NCBI GenBank assembly: GCA_002503205.1
Contig: DARE01000054.1
Location: 11,214-42,705 of the forward strand
Length of the DNA: 31,492 bases
Source: Thermoplasmatales archaeon UBA447
GTDB taxonomy: Archaea; Thermoplasmatota; Thermoplasmata; Thermoplasmatales; Thermoplasmataceae
Reading direction: 5' to 3'
Part shown: piece by piece, positions 25,172 to 31,492 of the stretch
Numbering within the stretch: position 1 is the stretch's first letter
Layout of the letters: the number at the start of each line of letters is the position of its first letter
Position numbers and translations under genes: made by a program
Notes under the pieces: generated by a model
The model's database searches: none
What the model saw: only the letters and a program-made list of their open reading frames with translations
What the model was told of the DNA's origin: nothing

Positions 25172-25480
25172 TCAGGCATAGTCTCTCCATCTGTGGCCGC
25201 AGTGCGAGCAGGTATAGAATTTTGTCTCCGGCTCATCTGCCGATCTGGTCTGCTTCAGGAGATAATAAGCCCCCTGTTCATGGCATTTAGGGCATACTGC
25301 ATCTGAATCAAGAGGTTCAGTCTGTTTTTCCTCTCTTATGATTATTATCTCTTTCTCACTTCCTTTTGTTACGATCTTTGAATCAGATCCAGTACCTGGA
25401 GATTTTGTAAATCCACAGTTTGGGCATACCTGCCTTCCAGATGCGCTGGTCATGAGTGAACCGCATTTAGGGCAAAACAT
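25172..25480 (-). CDS. tfs: Transcription elongation factor S (TFS)
   Basis: Archaeal transcript-cleavage factor, related to TFIIS and Rpb9, that rescues stalled RNA polymerase. It has an N-terminal zinc ribbon (CPKCGSLM...CPNCG) and a C-terminal zinc ribbon with CPKC and CSHCGHRW. The tip motif RSADEPETKFYTC contains the Asp-Glu pair that reaches into the polymerase active site, so it should be cleavage-competent. At 102 residues it is full length. A minus-strand TATA box at 25503-25510 is 26 bases upstream, giving a leaderless transcript. Confidence 0.95.
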   Translation of the reverse strand: MFCPKCGSLMTSASGRQVCPNCGFTKSPGTGSDSKIVTKGSEKEIIIIREEKQTEPLDSDAVCPKCHEQGAYYLLKQTRSADEPETKFYTCSHCGHRWRDYA

Positions 25481-25553
25481 AGAAGTATTGTATTTTCTAA
25501 AGCTATTTAATTGTGACGAATTCTGAAAGTGGCAGTGATATGAATCATAAACA

Positions 25554-25560
25554 TTTTTAA
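25554..25560 (+). promoter_or_regulatory. TATA box of the CoA-binding protein gene
   Basis: TTTTTAA within ACATTTTTAAGAG is centred 24 bases before the ATG at 25581, divergent from the tfs box only about 45 bases away. Confidence 0.4.
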
Positions 25561-25580
25561 GAGATTATTCATGTTAAGAT

Positions 25581-25997
25581 ATGTCTGGATACGACGAGGC
25601 TCAAATACCTGAGATTCTGAAAAATTACAGGAATGTTGCTGTTGTGGGATTATCGGATAAGAGTGATCGGGACAGTTACAGAGTGGCAAAATACCTGATG
25701 GCTCATGGATACAGGATTATTCCTGTAAACCCTGCAATAGAGAGTTGGGAGGGGATCAAATCATATCCTGCTGTTTCATCCATTCCCCCGGATGTAAAGG
25801 TGGAAATCGTCGACGTGTTCAGAAAGCCTGAGGCAGCTCTTGATATTGTAAGGGATTCACTTTCGAGATCCCCAAAGGTTCTGTGGCTGCAGGAAGGGGT
25901 CGTGAATTCAGATGCTGCTGACCTGGCAAAGGAGAATGGGATCAGGGTCGTTATGGACCGGTGCATGATGAAGGAGCATAACAGACTGAAAAACTAG
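25581..25997 (+). CDS. CoA-binding domain protein (YccU-like)
   Basis: A single-domain Rossmann protein of the CoA_binding_2 type. It has the first strand and loop VAVVGLSDKSDRDSYRVAKYL, the strand YRIIPVNPAIE, the KVEIVDVFRKPEAALDIV block, the LWLQEGVVNSDAADLAKENG segment, and the C-terminal Cys-containing VVMDRCMMKEH that is typical of the family. At 138 residues it is full length. Relatives bind CoA and have been linked to acyl-CoA handling or protein CoAlation, but no reaction is firmly established. It is transcribed alone. Confidence 0.88.
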   Translation: MSGYDEAQIPEILKNYRNVAVVGLSDKSDRDSYRVAKYLMAHGYRIIPVNPAIESWEGIKSYPAVSSIPPDVKVEIVDVFRKPEAALDIVRDSLSRSPKVLWLQEGVVNSDAADLAKENGIRVVMDRCMMKEHNRLKN

Positions 25998-26040
25998 CCT
26001 TAATTGAGACCTATTCCATTGATCCAGGCCTAAATGGGAT

Positions 26041-26050
26041 CATTTATTTT
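26041..26050 (+). promoter_or_regulatory. TATA box of the tRNA-Ser gene
   Basis: CATTTATTTT is centred 30 bases before the mature 5' end of the tRNA, as expected for archaeal tRNA promoters. Confidence 0.5.
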
Positions 26051-26075
26051 ACTCTGAGTTATCTGGCCTGTAGAT

Positions 26076-26159
26076 GTCGGGGTAGCCTAGCCCGGTAAGG
26101 CGATAGACTCGAGATCTATTGCGCTTGTTCGCTCGGGAGTTCGAATCTCCCCCCCGGCG
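26076..26159 (+). tRNA. tRNA-Ser (anticodon CGA)
   Basis: It folds as a complete class II tRNA. The acceptor stem GTCGGGG (26076-26082) pairs with CCCCGGC (26152-26158). The anticodon stem ATAGA/TCTAT encloses loop CTCGAGA with anticodon CGA at 26110-26112, reading UCG. A long variable arm (about 26120-26134) contains a GCG/CGC stem, and the T arm GGGAG-TTCGAAT-CTCCC lies at 26135-26151. The discriminator base is G (26159), typical of archaeal tRNA-Ser. There is no intron and CCA is not encoded. It marks the border between conserved chromosome and a more variable stretch, but I found no duplicated tRNA end downstream. Confidence 0.95.
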
Positions 26160-26259
26160 CTAATTAACTATACTCCATAATTATATTGGCTGGCACTTTG
26201 TTCTATAAAATGAAAACAGTTCAGCCAGGCTTTCTTAGATATCGGCATAAAAGACCTAT

Positions 26260-26310
26260 GTAATGTTATGGTATCTTTGTAATGTAAAGTAATGTAAAGT
26301 TATTTATTTT
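26260..26310 (+). promoter_or_regulatory. Ten-base repeat array and TATA box before the 97-residue gene
   Basis: Two perfect tandem units GTAATGTAAA (26279-26288, 26289-26298) lie directly against the TATA box TTATTTATTTT (26300-26310). A related unit GTAATGTTAT begins at 26260, about two unit lengths upstream. The ten-base period is about one helical turn, so a protein could bind the same DNA face repeatedly. The TATA box is 25 bases before the ATG at 26330, so the transcript is probably leaderless. Confidence 0.5.
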
Positions 26311-26329
26311 CATTTCCAATACAGTTATA

Positions 26330-26623
26330 ATGCCAAAAATAGGACTCAAGATAGAGCCGGAAACTTATGAGAAGCTGAAATGGCTGAAGACAAGATTCGA
26401 ATTTGTTTATGAGACCAACTTGACATGGGATGAACTTTTTCAAGCAATTGTAAAAGATAGCCTGCTCATACTTGCACATGACCTTAAAAATTCAAAAAGT
26501 GGGAAAATAACTGTAAATGAAATACTGAGCATATTAAGTGGCTCTGACAAGAGCATAAATGAAGAACTAAAAAACCACATGATTAAGGCAGGGCTTGTTT
26601 CGTCCCGTGACCTTTCCACATAG
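26330..26623 (+). CDS. Small protein, possible ribbon-helix-helix regulator
   Basis: Not recognised as a named family. The 97 residues begin with a short strand (KIGLKI) followed by EPETYEKLKWLKTRF, the spacing seen at the start of ribbon-helix-helix DNA-binding proteins, then two further helical stretches (TWDELFQAIVKDSLLILAHDL and INEELKNHMIKAGL). Its promoter carries tandem ten-base repeats, so autoregulation is a reasonable inference. The gene for a four-helix membrane protein begins ten bases after its stop, suggesting one transcript. Base composition is more AT-rich than the superoperon region. Confidence 0.55.
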   Translation: MPKIGLKIEPETYEKLKWLKTRFEFVYETNLTWDELFQAIVKDSLLILAHDLKNSKSGKITVNEILSILSGSDKSINEELKNHMIKAGLVSSRDLST

Positions 26624-26633
26624 GGTTTTTTCT

Positions 26634-27332
26634 ATGACTGATGAAGAAGAGCCGAAGATTACAGTTTCTTTTACCGAAAGAAGGGGAAAGAGGACATTTG
26701 GCCAATTGAAGAAACTGCTCAGGTATTATCTCATTCTGGTATTGGCAATCGCTTTACTGGAGGCAATGCTTGACTTATCGGGAACGATCAAGTTTGGGTT
26801 TCTTGAAGCTTCAGTGGACTTTTTTGTTCTGATTTTTTCTTTTATTGGACTGGCTTATTTTACTATGCCAGTCCTGAATGCCGGAATTTATAGAAAAAGA
26901 TCAATTGCCGCTTTGAAAGTAGGAATTATCCTTCTATTGATACAGATAACATCTCTGGAAATTTTTTATTTCGCATTCCCTGGTTTGGGGTATCTAAATT
27001 ATTTTGAGGCTTTCATTATTTCTGAAGTAGTTTACCAGGGTGTCTTCGCCTTTATTACAGGAAGATATAAGTTTGCAAGAAAATTTTTAGCAATTCAGAT
27101 AAATGATGGCATAAGAATAAGAAAAGGCTCTGATGGTTATGTTGAGAGCATCGAGAGATCGGATTTTATGACACAGGACCTGAGAAAAGCAATGGAGCAG
27201 AAAATAAGAGGAGAGATAAGTGAGGAAGAGTTTCTTGAGGCAATTTCTGGGCTGGAACCAGCAAAAAGAGATCTTCTTATGTCCATGACCAGTGGAATTG
27301 AATCCAGGCTTAGAAAGAAATACCGCTGGTGA
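26634..27332 (+). CDS. Four-helix membrane protein with short C-terminal helical domain
   Basis: Family not recognised. The acidic N-terminus (MTDEEEPKITVSF) is followed by four hydrophobic helices (around YYLILVLAIALLEAML, FFVLIFSFIGLAYF, VGIILLLIQITSLEIFYF and AFIISEVVYQGVFAF), then a charged cytoplasmic tail of about 75 residues. That tail includes LRKAMEQKIRGEISEEEFLEAISGL (given here in outline), which resembles the SHOCT-type short C-terminal domain that often recruits or oligomerises. The frame opens at a TTG at 26595 inside the previous gene, but the ATG at 26634 fits better (232 residues). It is probably co-transcribed with the 97-residue gene. Confidence 0.6.
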   Translation: MTDEEEPKITVSFTERRGKRTFGQLKKLLRYYLILVLAIALLEAMLDLSGTIKFGFLEASVDFFVLIFSFIGLAYFTMPVLNAGIYRKRSIAALKVGIILLLIQITSLEIFYFAFPGLGYLNYFEAFIISEVVYQGVFAFITGRYKFARKFLAIQINDGIRIRKGSDGYVESIERSDFMTQDLRKAMEQKIRGEISEEEFLEAISGLEPAKRDLLMSMTSGIESRLRKKYRW

Positions 27333-27692
27333 TAAGCACAAGAATTAATTATATTTTAATTGGAAAATTACCAAGTTTATCATGGAAATTCACTTGTATT
27401 CTCATTGCAGTACACCATGCCTTGCCTTCCTTTGCTTTTAGAAGTATACACAGTGTCTATAAGTAGGACTTGGAAGAACCCTTTCAAATCCTATTTTCCA
27501 ATATATATAATAGTAGGTTTAGAAAAAATATTTGTTAAAATATAAGCGATCTATTTCAAACCGGGATAATAAATTAGATATTCAGCCCATATGCATTGGT
27601 TGATCTTTGGATAACTTTAATAGATCTGAACTCCGGTTCTCAGCATTATTGAATGCTTTTAGATCAAACCTGAGTCCTAACTTGGGATATCC
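27333..27692. other. Non-coding gap between membrane protein and SDR
   Basis: 360 AT-rich bases between two convergent genes. A 61-codon frame (27360-27545) has no recognisable features and is treated as noise. A TATA-like ATATATAATA lies near 27501-27511 with no convincing gene after it. I see no tRNA, repeat array or stable hairpin. Confidence 0.5.
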
Positions 27693-28541
27693 TTACCCCT
27701 TTTTCCTGGATATCTCCCTGATTGCTTTCCACTGATCCTCGGATAGAGAAAGCATTCCGTTGAACTGTCCTGCACCCTTAAGCCATTCACCTCCATCTAT
27801 AGTAACGACTTCACCATTTATGAAAGAGGCATGATCAGATACGAGAAATGCTGCAAGGTTGGCGATCTCCTCCATTTTACCCACCCTTCCCAGAGGTACC
27901 CTTTCTGACAGCATGGCCTCCACCTCCGGAATTGGAAAGAGGTTTTTCCTGGTCGCTTCTGTTGGGAACGGGCCTGGTGCAATTGCCACATGCCTAATCC
28001 CATATCTGGCCCACTCCACTGCAAGCGATCTTACCACTGCCAGAACACCAGCCTTTGCCGCAGCTGATGGGACAACAAAAGCAGATCCGGTCCAGGAATA
28101 TGTGGTAACTATGTCAAGTACCACACCTTTATGTGAAGACTTTATCCATCTCTTTCCAAGATCAAGCGTCATGTAGATTGTCCCATGCAGGACTATACCA
28201 AGAACTGCATCTACAGCATGTGGGGAAAGAGCCTCCGTTGGGCTGACAAAATTGCCAGCAGCATTGTTTACGAGTATATCGGGCATGCCAGCATTTTCTA
28301 TGAAGTAATCCAGTGAGGATGAGATCTCGTCCGGAGAACGGATGTCACAGGTGTGATAAAAGGCCATTTTTCCTTTATCCCTTATAATTTCACATGTCTC
28401 CTTAAGGACCGATTCCCTTCTGCCTAACATGCATATGGTAGCCCCAAGATCGGCGAAGTTCAGTGCCATTGCCTTCCCGATTCCAGTTCCTCCCCCGGTA
28501 ATTAAAATAGTCTTTCCATTAAACAGATCTTTGCTGAACAT
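27693..28541 (-). CDS. 2,4-dienoyl-CoA reductase-like short-chain dehydrogenase
   Basis: NAD(P)H-dependent SDR. The cofactor loop is ILITGGGTGIGKA, and the NNAAGNF motif is the special form seen in mitochondrial and peroxisomal 2,4-dienoyl-CoA reductases. The usual YxxxK is replaced by SAAAKAG, with the catalytic Tyr instead supplied in TYSWTGSAFVVPS, again as in that group. The C-terminal part (IANLAAFLVSD, INGEVVTIDGG, QWKAIREI) follows the same pattern. This points to reduction of unsaturated acyl-CoAs in fatty-acid breakdown. At 282 residues it is full length. No other beta-oxidation gene is in the window, and it sits isolated among variable DNA, so acquisition by transfer is possible. 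Confidence 0.85.
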   Translation of the reverse strand: MFSKDLFNGKTILITGGGTGIGKAMALNFADLGATICMLGRRESVLKETCEIIRDKGKMAFYHTCDIRSPDEISSSLDYFIENAGMPDILVNNAAGNFVSPTEALSPHAVDAVLGIVLHGTIYMTLDLGKRWIKSSHKGVVLDIVTTYSWTGSAFVVPSAAAKAGVLAVVRSLAVEWARYGIRHVAIAPGPFPTEATRKNLFPIPEVEAMLSERVPLGRVGKMEEIANLAAFLVSDHASFINGEVVTIDGGEWLKGAGQFNGMLSLSEDQWKAIREISRKKG

Positions 28542-28949
28542 TATGCTATCATGACAAATGGGGTTATTAGGGTGTCCAAAGATCTATATGTTATTAGACA
28601 ATGCTTGGGCATTAATAATCTGATAATATCTTAAAATATGTAAGAAAACCATATTCGGATGCTTTGAAAAGGAGGAAAAATTGTTTCTGAGTATAGAATG
28701 AGGATATCCTCAAATGCTATTATCCTGAGGAGACATATAATACTTCAGTACTATAGTTTTTCATAAATATCTTCCAGAAATAATTTCAACAACAAACCGA
28801 ACCCCACGAACATTGTTAGAATGAACAGTATCCCTGGCTTTCACTTCCCATCATACAGGATACTGAAATTGGAGTAATGTTATATCAACGCAGGAATAAT
28901 TAATATCATCGAATCTGATCGAGAGGAAATTACCAAGGTTGGATTCATT
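28542..28949. other. Non-coding stretch with a small palindrome
   Basis: About 400 AT-rich bases upstream of the SDR gene with stops in all frames. GAGGATATCCTC (28700-28711) is a perfect 12-base palindrome, and CCTCA/TGAGG nearby could form an alternative hairpin. The start region also has to contain the SDR promoter (a weak TAATAACC box near 28566 on the minus strand). Nothing else is recognised. Confidence 0.4.
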
Positions 28950-29516
28950 GTGTTTGTGGTTATATAAATGCGAAGAGAAGACGAAGGTCAGTAAATTCCA
29001 GAGATTCGGAGATTACAGGGGTTTGGACTCCAAGAGATATGAACACAGCATGAATGCAAATATTGCACATGGTATTGATTCCCCTAATGCAGCGTAATGG
29101 AAGGTTACCTCGGCATCCATTCATTACAGTAAGATAACCTTCCCAATGGCTGATGCAATCCGTAATCATGACTACACTCCTATGAATGCAGATCTTTATT
29201 ATTCGGTATCTTTGATTATGTCATTGAGAATAGCCATTCAATCCATATTAAAGATAAAAACAGAAGAAAATGAATTTCAGGTGATAATATTGCATTCAAC
29301 AGAAAGCACTGGATTATCATCAAGAAATTGGAGAAATCCAGGTATAGACTAATATGGAAAATAGAAAAGATATTCTCTGATCCAGAGGGGACCCTGAACT
29401 GTGAACATATATGGTATCACCACAACAGGAACTATGATGTTGCTGTTGATAAAAGGATAGTGGCATGCAACTGCATTGTCCTGGCTAATAAGATCAAGAT
29501 ACAAATAAAATGTTGA
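28950..29516 (+). pseudogene. Decayed transposase remnant
   Basis: One frame from 28963 to 29352 reads YKCEEKTKVSKFQRFGDYRG then LDSKRYEHSMNANIAHG, like the zinc-binding and helix-turn-helix start of archaeal transposases, and is broken by a TAA at 29095. Near 29285-29300 the frame shifts to one ending at 29516. This reads KHWIIIKKLEKSRYRLIWK, then a segment with HIWYHHNRNYDVAVDKR and VACNCIVLANK, a pattern I associate with the C-terminus of IS-encoded DDE transposases. Terminal inverted repeats are not visible. The family cannot be named from this, and the call rests on pattern memory rather than alignment. Confidence 0.4.
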
Positions 29517-29590
29517 AATAAAGGACTGGGTGTTTGACAAATGTTTAGATTCCCTAAATTGTATTAATTAACCCTTTATTTTGAGAAAAA

Positions 29591-29603
29591 TATTAAATAT
29601 AAA
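29591..29603 (+). promoter_or_regulatory. TATA box of the solute-binding protein gene
   Basis: TATTAAATATAAA is centred 25 bases before the ATG at 29622, giving a leaderless transcript. The promoter looks intact although the gene behind it is broken. Confidence 0.55.
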
Positions 29604-29621
29604 CCCACTAATTTACTTGGG

Positions 29622-30581
29622 ATGAACAAAAAGAGTTTATCGATTATTATCGTTGTGGTATTGGTAATCGCCGGAGTGGGCGCATTTTTTGGTTACGACA
29701 TTACCCACCCGAAGAGTACCGATCTTCCAGCGATGCATATAACTGCTTTGTCGCCGCAAAACGCGCTATCTACGTATGAAACTGGGGTTATAGTGTCTGA
29801 CATGAAAGCACTTGGGCTGCCAGTCTCACTAGCCTTAGTGACAGCTTCAGAATCAGGAAGCTGGACTACACCCGGTTCAACACCACAGTTCGTTGATCTT
29901 GGATGGTTACCAGACTGGCCTGATCCAATTGCTCAGCAGATGTACCCCATGACAGCATACGCAAATGGTGGTTCATTCGGAGCAAATGAAGCATGGACCA
30001 CAAATTCAACACTAAATAGCTCCATTGCACTTTCAACAGCGTTCAGTTCTAACAAAACTGCTCAAAGTCAGGAATTTACAAAGCTGTATCATATATTCTA
30101 CAACCAGTATGATTACATCTGGCTCCCTGATCCTTCAACCTACCTTTTCGTGCAGCCCTACATAAACAATTTCACGTACAATACTTTCTCGGGCTATTAT
30201 TACAACATGCTATCCTACAACTTGAGCTATAATCAACATGGAATCAAGCCCGTTTCAAATAACACACTTACTGATGTATCAGATGGGGGTTCTCTTGGGG
30301 CACCTGATTTCCTTGATCCTTCACATGGATTTTATTCCCAAGACGAGCCACTCTTCACTGCAGTATTTCAGGAGCTTTATGAACTAAATGGAACTAACAT
30401 AACTCAGGTAGCACCAGTTCTTGCTGCAGATATGCCTCAAACGCCGACAAATGGAGTACCTTACCAGAACTATAACATCACATTGAGGAACAACATAACA
30501 TTCAGCACCGGCACACCAGTAAATGCAACAACAGTATGGTTTTCATTGTACAGAACAATAGTTATGGCACTTTCACTCTGA
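29622..30581 (+). CDS. Family 5 solute-binding protein, rearranged and frameshifted (5' part)
   Basis: Substrate-binding protein of a peptide/oligopeptide-type ABC importer, anchored outside the membrane. Residues 7-24 form the N-terminal membrane anchor. Residues about 216-313 (TDVSDGGSLGAPDFLDPS, FTAVFQELYELNG, NITFSTGTPVNATTVWFSLYR) match the N-terminal lobe of SBP_bac_5 proteins. Oddly, residues about 33-207 precede it and look like the C-terminal lobe of such a protein: VDLGWLPDWPDPIAQQMYP, then LYHIFYNQYDYIWLPDP. The frame ends at a TGA (30579-30581), caused by a 64-base insertion with 30-base direct repeats. The encoded product would be a 319-residue fragment unlikely to bind substrate alone. 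The sequon-rich, uncharged surface fits an acid-exposed protein. Confidence 0.75.
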   Translation: MNKKSLSIIIVVVLVIAGVGAFFGYDITHPKSTDLPAMHITALSPQNALSTYETGVIVSDMKALGLPVSLALVTASESGSWTTPGSTPQFVDLGWLPDWPDPIAQQMYPMTAYANGGSFGANEAWTTNSTLNSSIALSTAFSSNKTAQSQEFTKLYHIFYNQYDYIWLPDPSTYLFVQPYINNFTYNTFSGYYYNMLSYNLSYNQHGIKPVSNNTLTDVSDGGSLGAPDFLDPSHGFYSQDEPLFTAVFQELYELNGTNITQVAPVLAADMPQTPTNGVPYQNYNITLRNNITFSTGTPVNATTVWFSLYRTIVMALSL

Positions 30582-30632
30582 AATCAGTGTAATTCTGCCT
30601 CAGTTTTCATTGTACAGAACAATAGTTATGGC
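30539..30632 (+). repeat. 30-base direct repeat flanking a 34-base spacer
   Basis: The 30 bases at 30539-30568 recur without mismatch at 30603-30632, an offset of 64. The spacer 30569-30602 is unrelated to either arm. The repeat starts GTTTTCATTG and ends GTTATGGC. Loss of one repeat plus the spacer removes 64 bases and joins the two halves of the solute-binding protein frame. Confidence 0.9.
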
Positions 30633-31492
30633 CCAAGGGCCCTCTGTTGATAACTATGGAGGGATGCTTTTCAATAATTCTGCATATGCATCAACTGCTC
30701 CTTACTCCTTACCTATCGGATGGATGCACGCAATGAGAGCGGTTGCAAACAATACAACATTGAACTCAGGAATATCATTCCCAGATCCATCAAACTACTC
30801 TAACCTGAACCTTTCCAACACCGTCTATGCTGCAAATTATCTTTCTAACATGCTATCACACTATGACCCATGGTTAAATGCAACCCAGGCTGCCCTGATA
30901 TCGTATGGTCATCAGGCTGTAGTAGTTCCCAGATACAATACAACAGGAGGGGTTAACAACGACCTGAATGTTACCATTAACATCGCAAACCCATATCCGT
31001 TCTTCCTACCTAACATGGCCTCTTGGTGGGGAGCAATTGAAGATCCTCTATTCATTGATGCGCATGGTGGAGTGACTGCAACTGACTATAACAATTATAC
31101 AGACGTGCACGGAATGCCAGGAACTGGGCCATATGAAATTTCATCGGTTGGTTCGGCACTTGACACTATTATTCTTACCAAAGTGAGCAACTATTGGGGT
31201 AACCAGTACTGGAATAACAAAACTGGGGAACCAGTTGGTAACTTCCCAGATGAGTCACAGCCTGCACACATAGGCACAATAATCATTGACTATACAGTCG
31301 ACCATTCAGGAAGGGTTTCGGGATTCCTTGATAACAGCTATCAGATGTCTTTCGTAAGTTCCTCTTACATTAACTCAATTGCTGGAGCAAAACCATACTC
31401 TGAACTTCCTTTATCTTCATTCTTCAAGGATGAGGGTGCAGCTCCCGGAGTGTTTTACATATCAATGAATAACCACAAGTTCCCGACAAACA
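30603..31492 (+). pseudogene. Family 5 solute-binding protein, 3' part after the frameshift (runs off window)
   Basis: Continues the N-terminal and middle domains of the protein begun at 29622, in another frame. It starts with the repeated FSLYRTIVMA, then AQGPSVDNYGGMLFNN, with ISFPDPSNYSNLN, PGTGPYEISSVGS and NYWGNQYW, all typical of SBP_bac_5 proteins (the P-x-G-T-GPY motif in particular). It is open to the last base, so the C-terminal lobe lies beyond the window. An in-frame ATG at 30628 could serve as start, but it has no signal peptide and no visible promoter. Apart from the insertion the reading frame is clean, which suggests the break is recent or reversible. Confidence 0.75.

Noticed and set aside
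26279..26298. CRISPR array
   Set aside because: Units are ten bases, tandem, without spacers, and no cas gene is present.
27360..27545. 61-codon frame after the membrane protein gene
   Set aside because: No ribosome site, no family pattern and a composition like random AT-rich DNA.
26076..29621. Integrated element using tRNA-Ser as attachment site
   Set aside because: No copy of the tRNA 3' end was found downstream and no integrase gene is visible.
30539..30632. Direct repeats as target-site duplication of an insertion sequence
   Set aside because: The spacer is only 34 bases with no transposase or inverted ends, and 30-base target duplications are far too long for typical IS elements.

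Overview
The window reads as a chromosomal segment of an acidophilic archaeon of the order Thermoplasmatales. This rests on the archaeal information-processing set (proteasome alpha subunit, SBDS, exosome Rrp4/Rrp41/Rrp42, L37Ae, Rpo12, Pus10, L21e, Rpo4, KsgA, GINS, SRP54, TFS), on geranylgeranyl-reductase-type flavoproteins, on Asn/Ser/Thr-rich secreted proteins, and on the promoter style. Many first genes have a TATA-like box about 24-27 bases before the start codon (leaderless transcripts), while genes inside operons use GGTGA-type ribosome sites and sometimes TTG starts. The genus cannot be fixed from sequence alone.

Layout. 1-777: 3' end of a secreted, membrane-anchored surface protein. 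786-2410 (minus): GINS and a TatD-like hydrolase. 2514-9916 (plus): proteasome/exosome/translation superoperon, psmA - SBDS - rrp4 - rrp41 - rrp42 - rpl37ae - rpo12 - pus10 - rpl21e - rpo4 - DUF655 - ksgA, mostly with overlapping or abutting genes. 9885-14864: mixed single genes, namely stomatin-like SPFH protein (minus), phosphoribosyltransferase (plus), carbamate kinase (minus), alpha-oxoamine synthase (plus), DsrE-like protein (minus) and SfsA (plus). 14892-19814 (plus): carA-carB-nth. 19795-25997: two geranylgeranyl-reductase-family flavoproteins flanking a CoA-transferase, then SRP54 and TFS (minus), then a CoA-binding protein (plus).

From 26,000 onward the window changes character. A tRNA-Ser(CGA) is followed by a small two-gene module (possible ribbon-helix-helix protein plus four-helix membrane protein) with a repeat array in its promoter. 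Then come a 2,4-dienoyl-CoA-reductase-like SDR, about 1 kb of non-coding DNA that appears to hold a decayed transposase, and a family 5 solute-binding protein gene.

That last gene is the strangest object here. A piece resembling the C-terminal half of such a protein sits between the signal anchor and the N-terminal domain. Downstream the frame is broken by a 64-base insertion bounded by perfect 30-base direct repeats, and removing exactly one 64-base unit restores a single open frame. Other items worth a look are a perfect 9-base inverted repeat around the phosphoribosyltransferase promoter, a palindromic TATA region before the CoA-transferase, a flavoprotein with altered family motifs, and four convergent gene pairs whose 3' ends all overlap.
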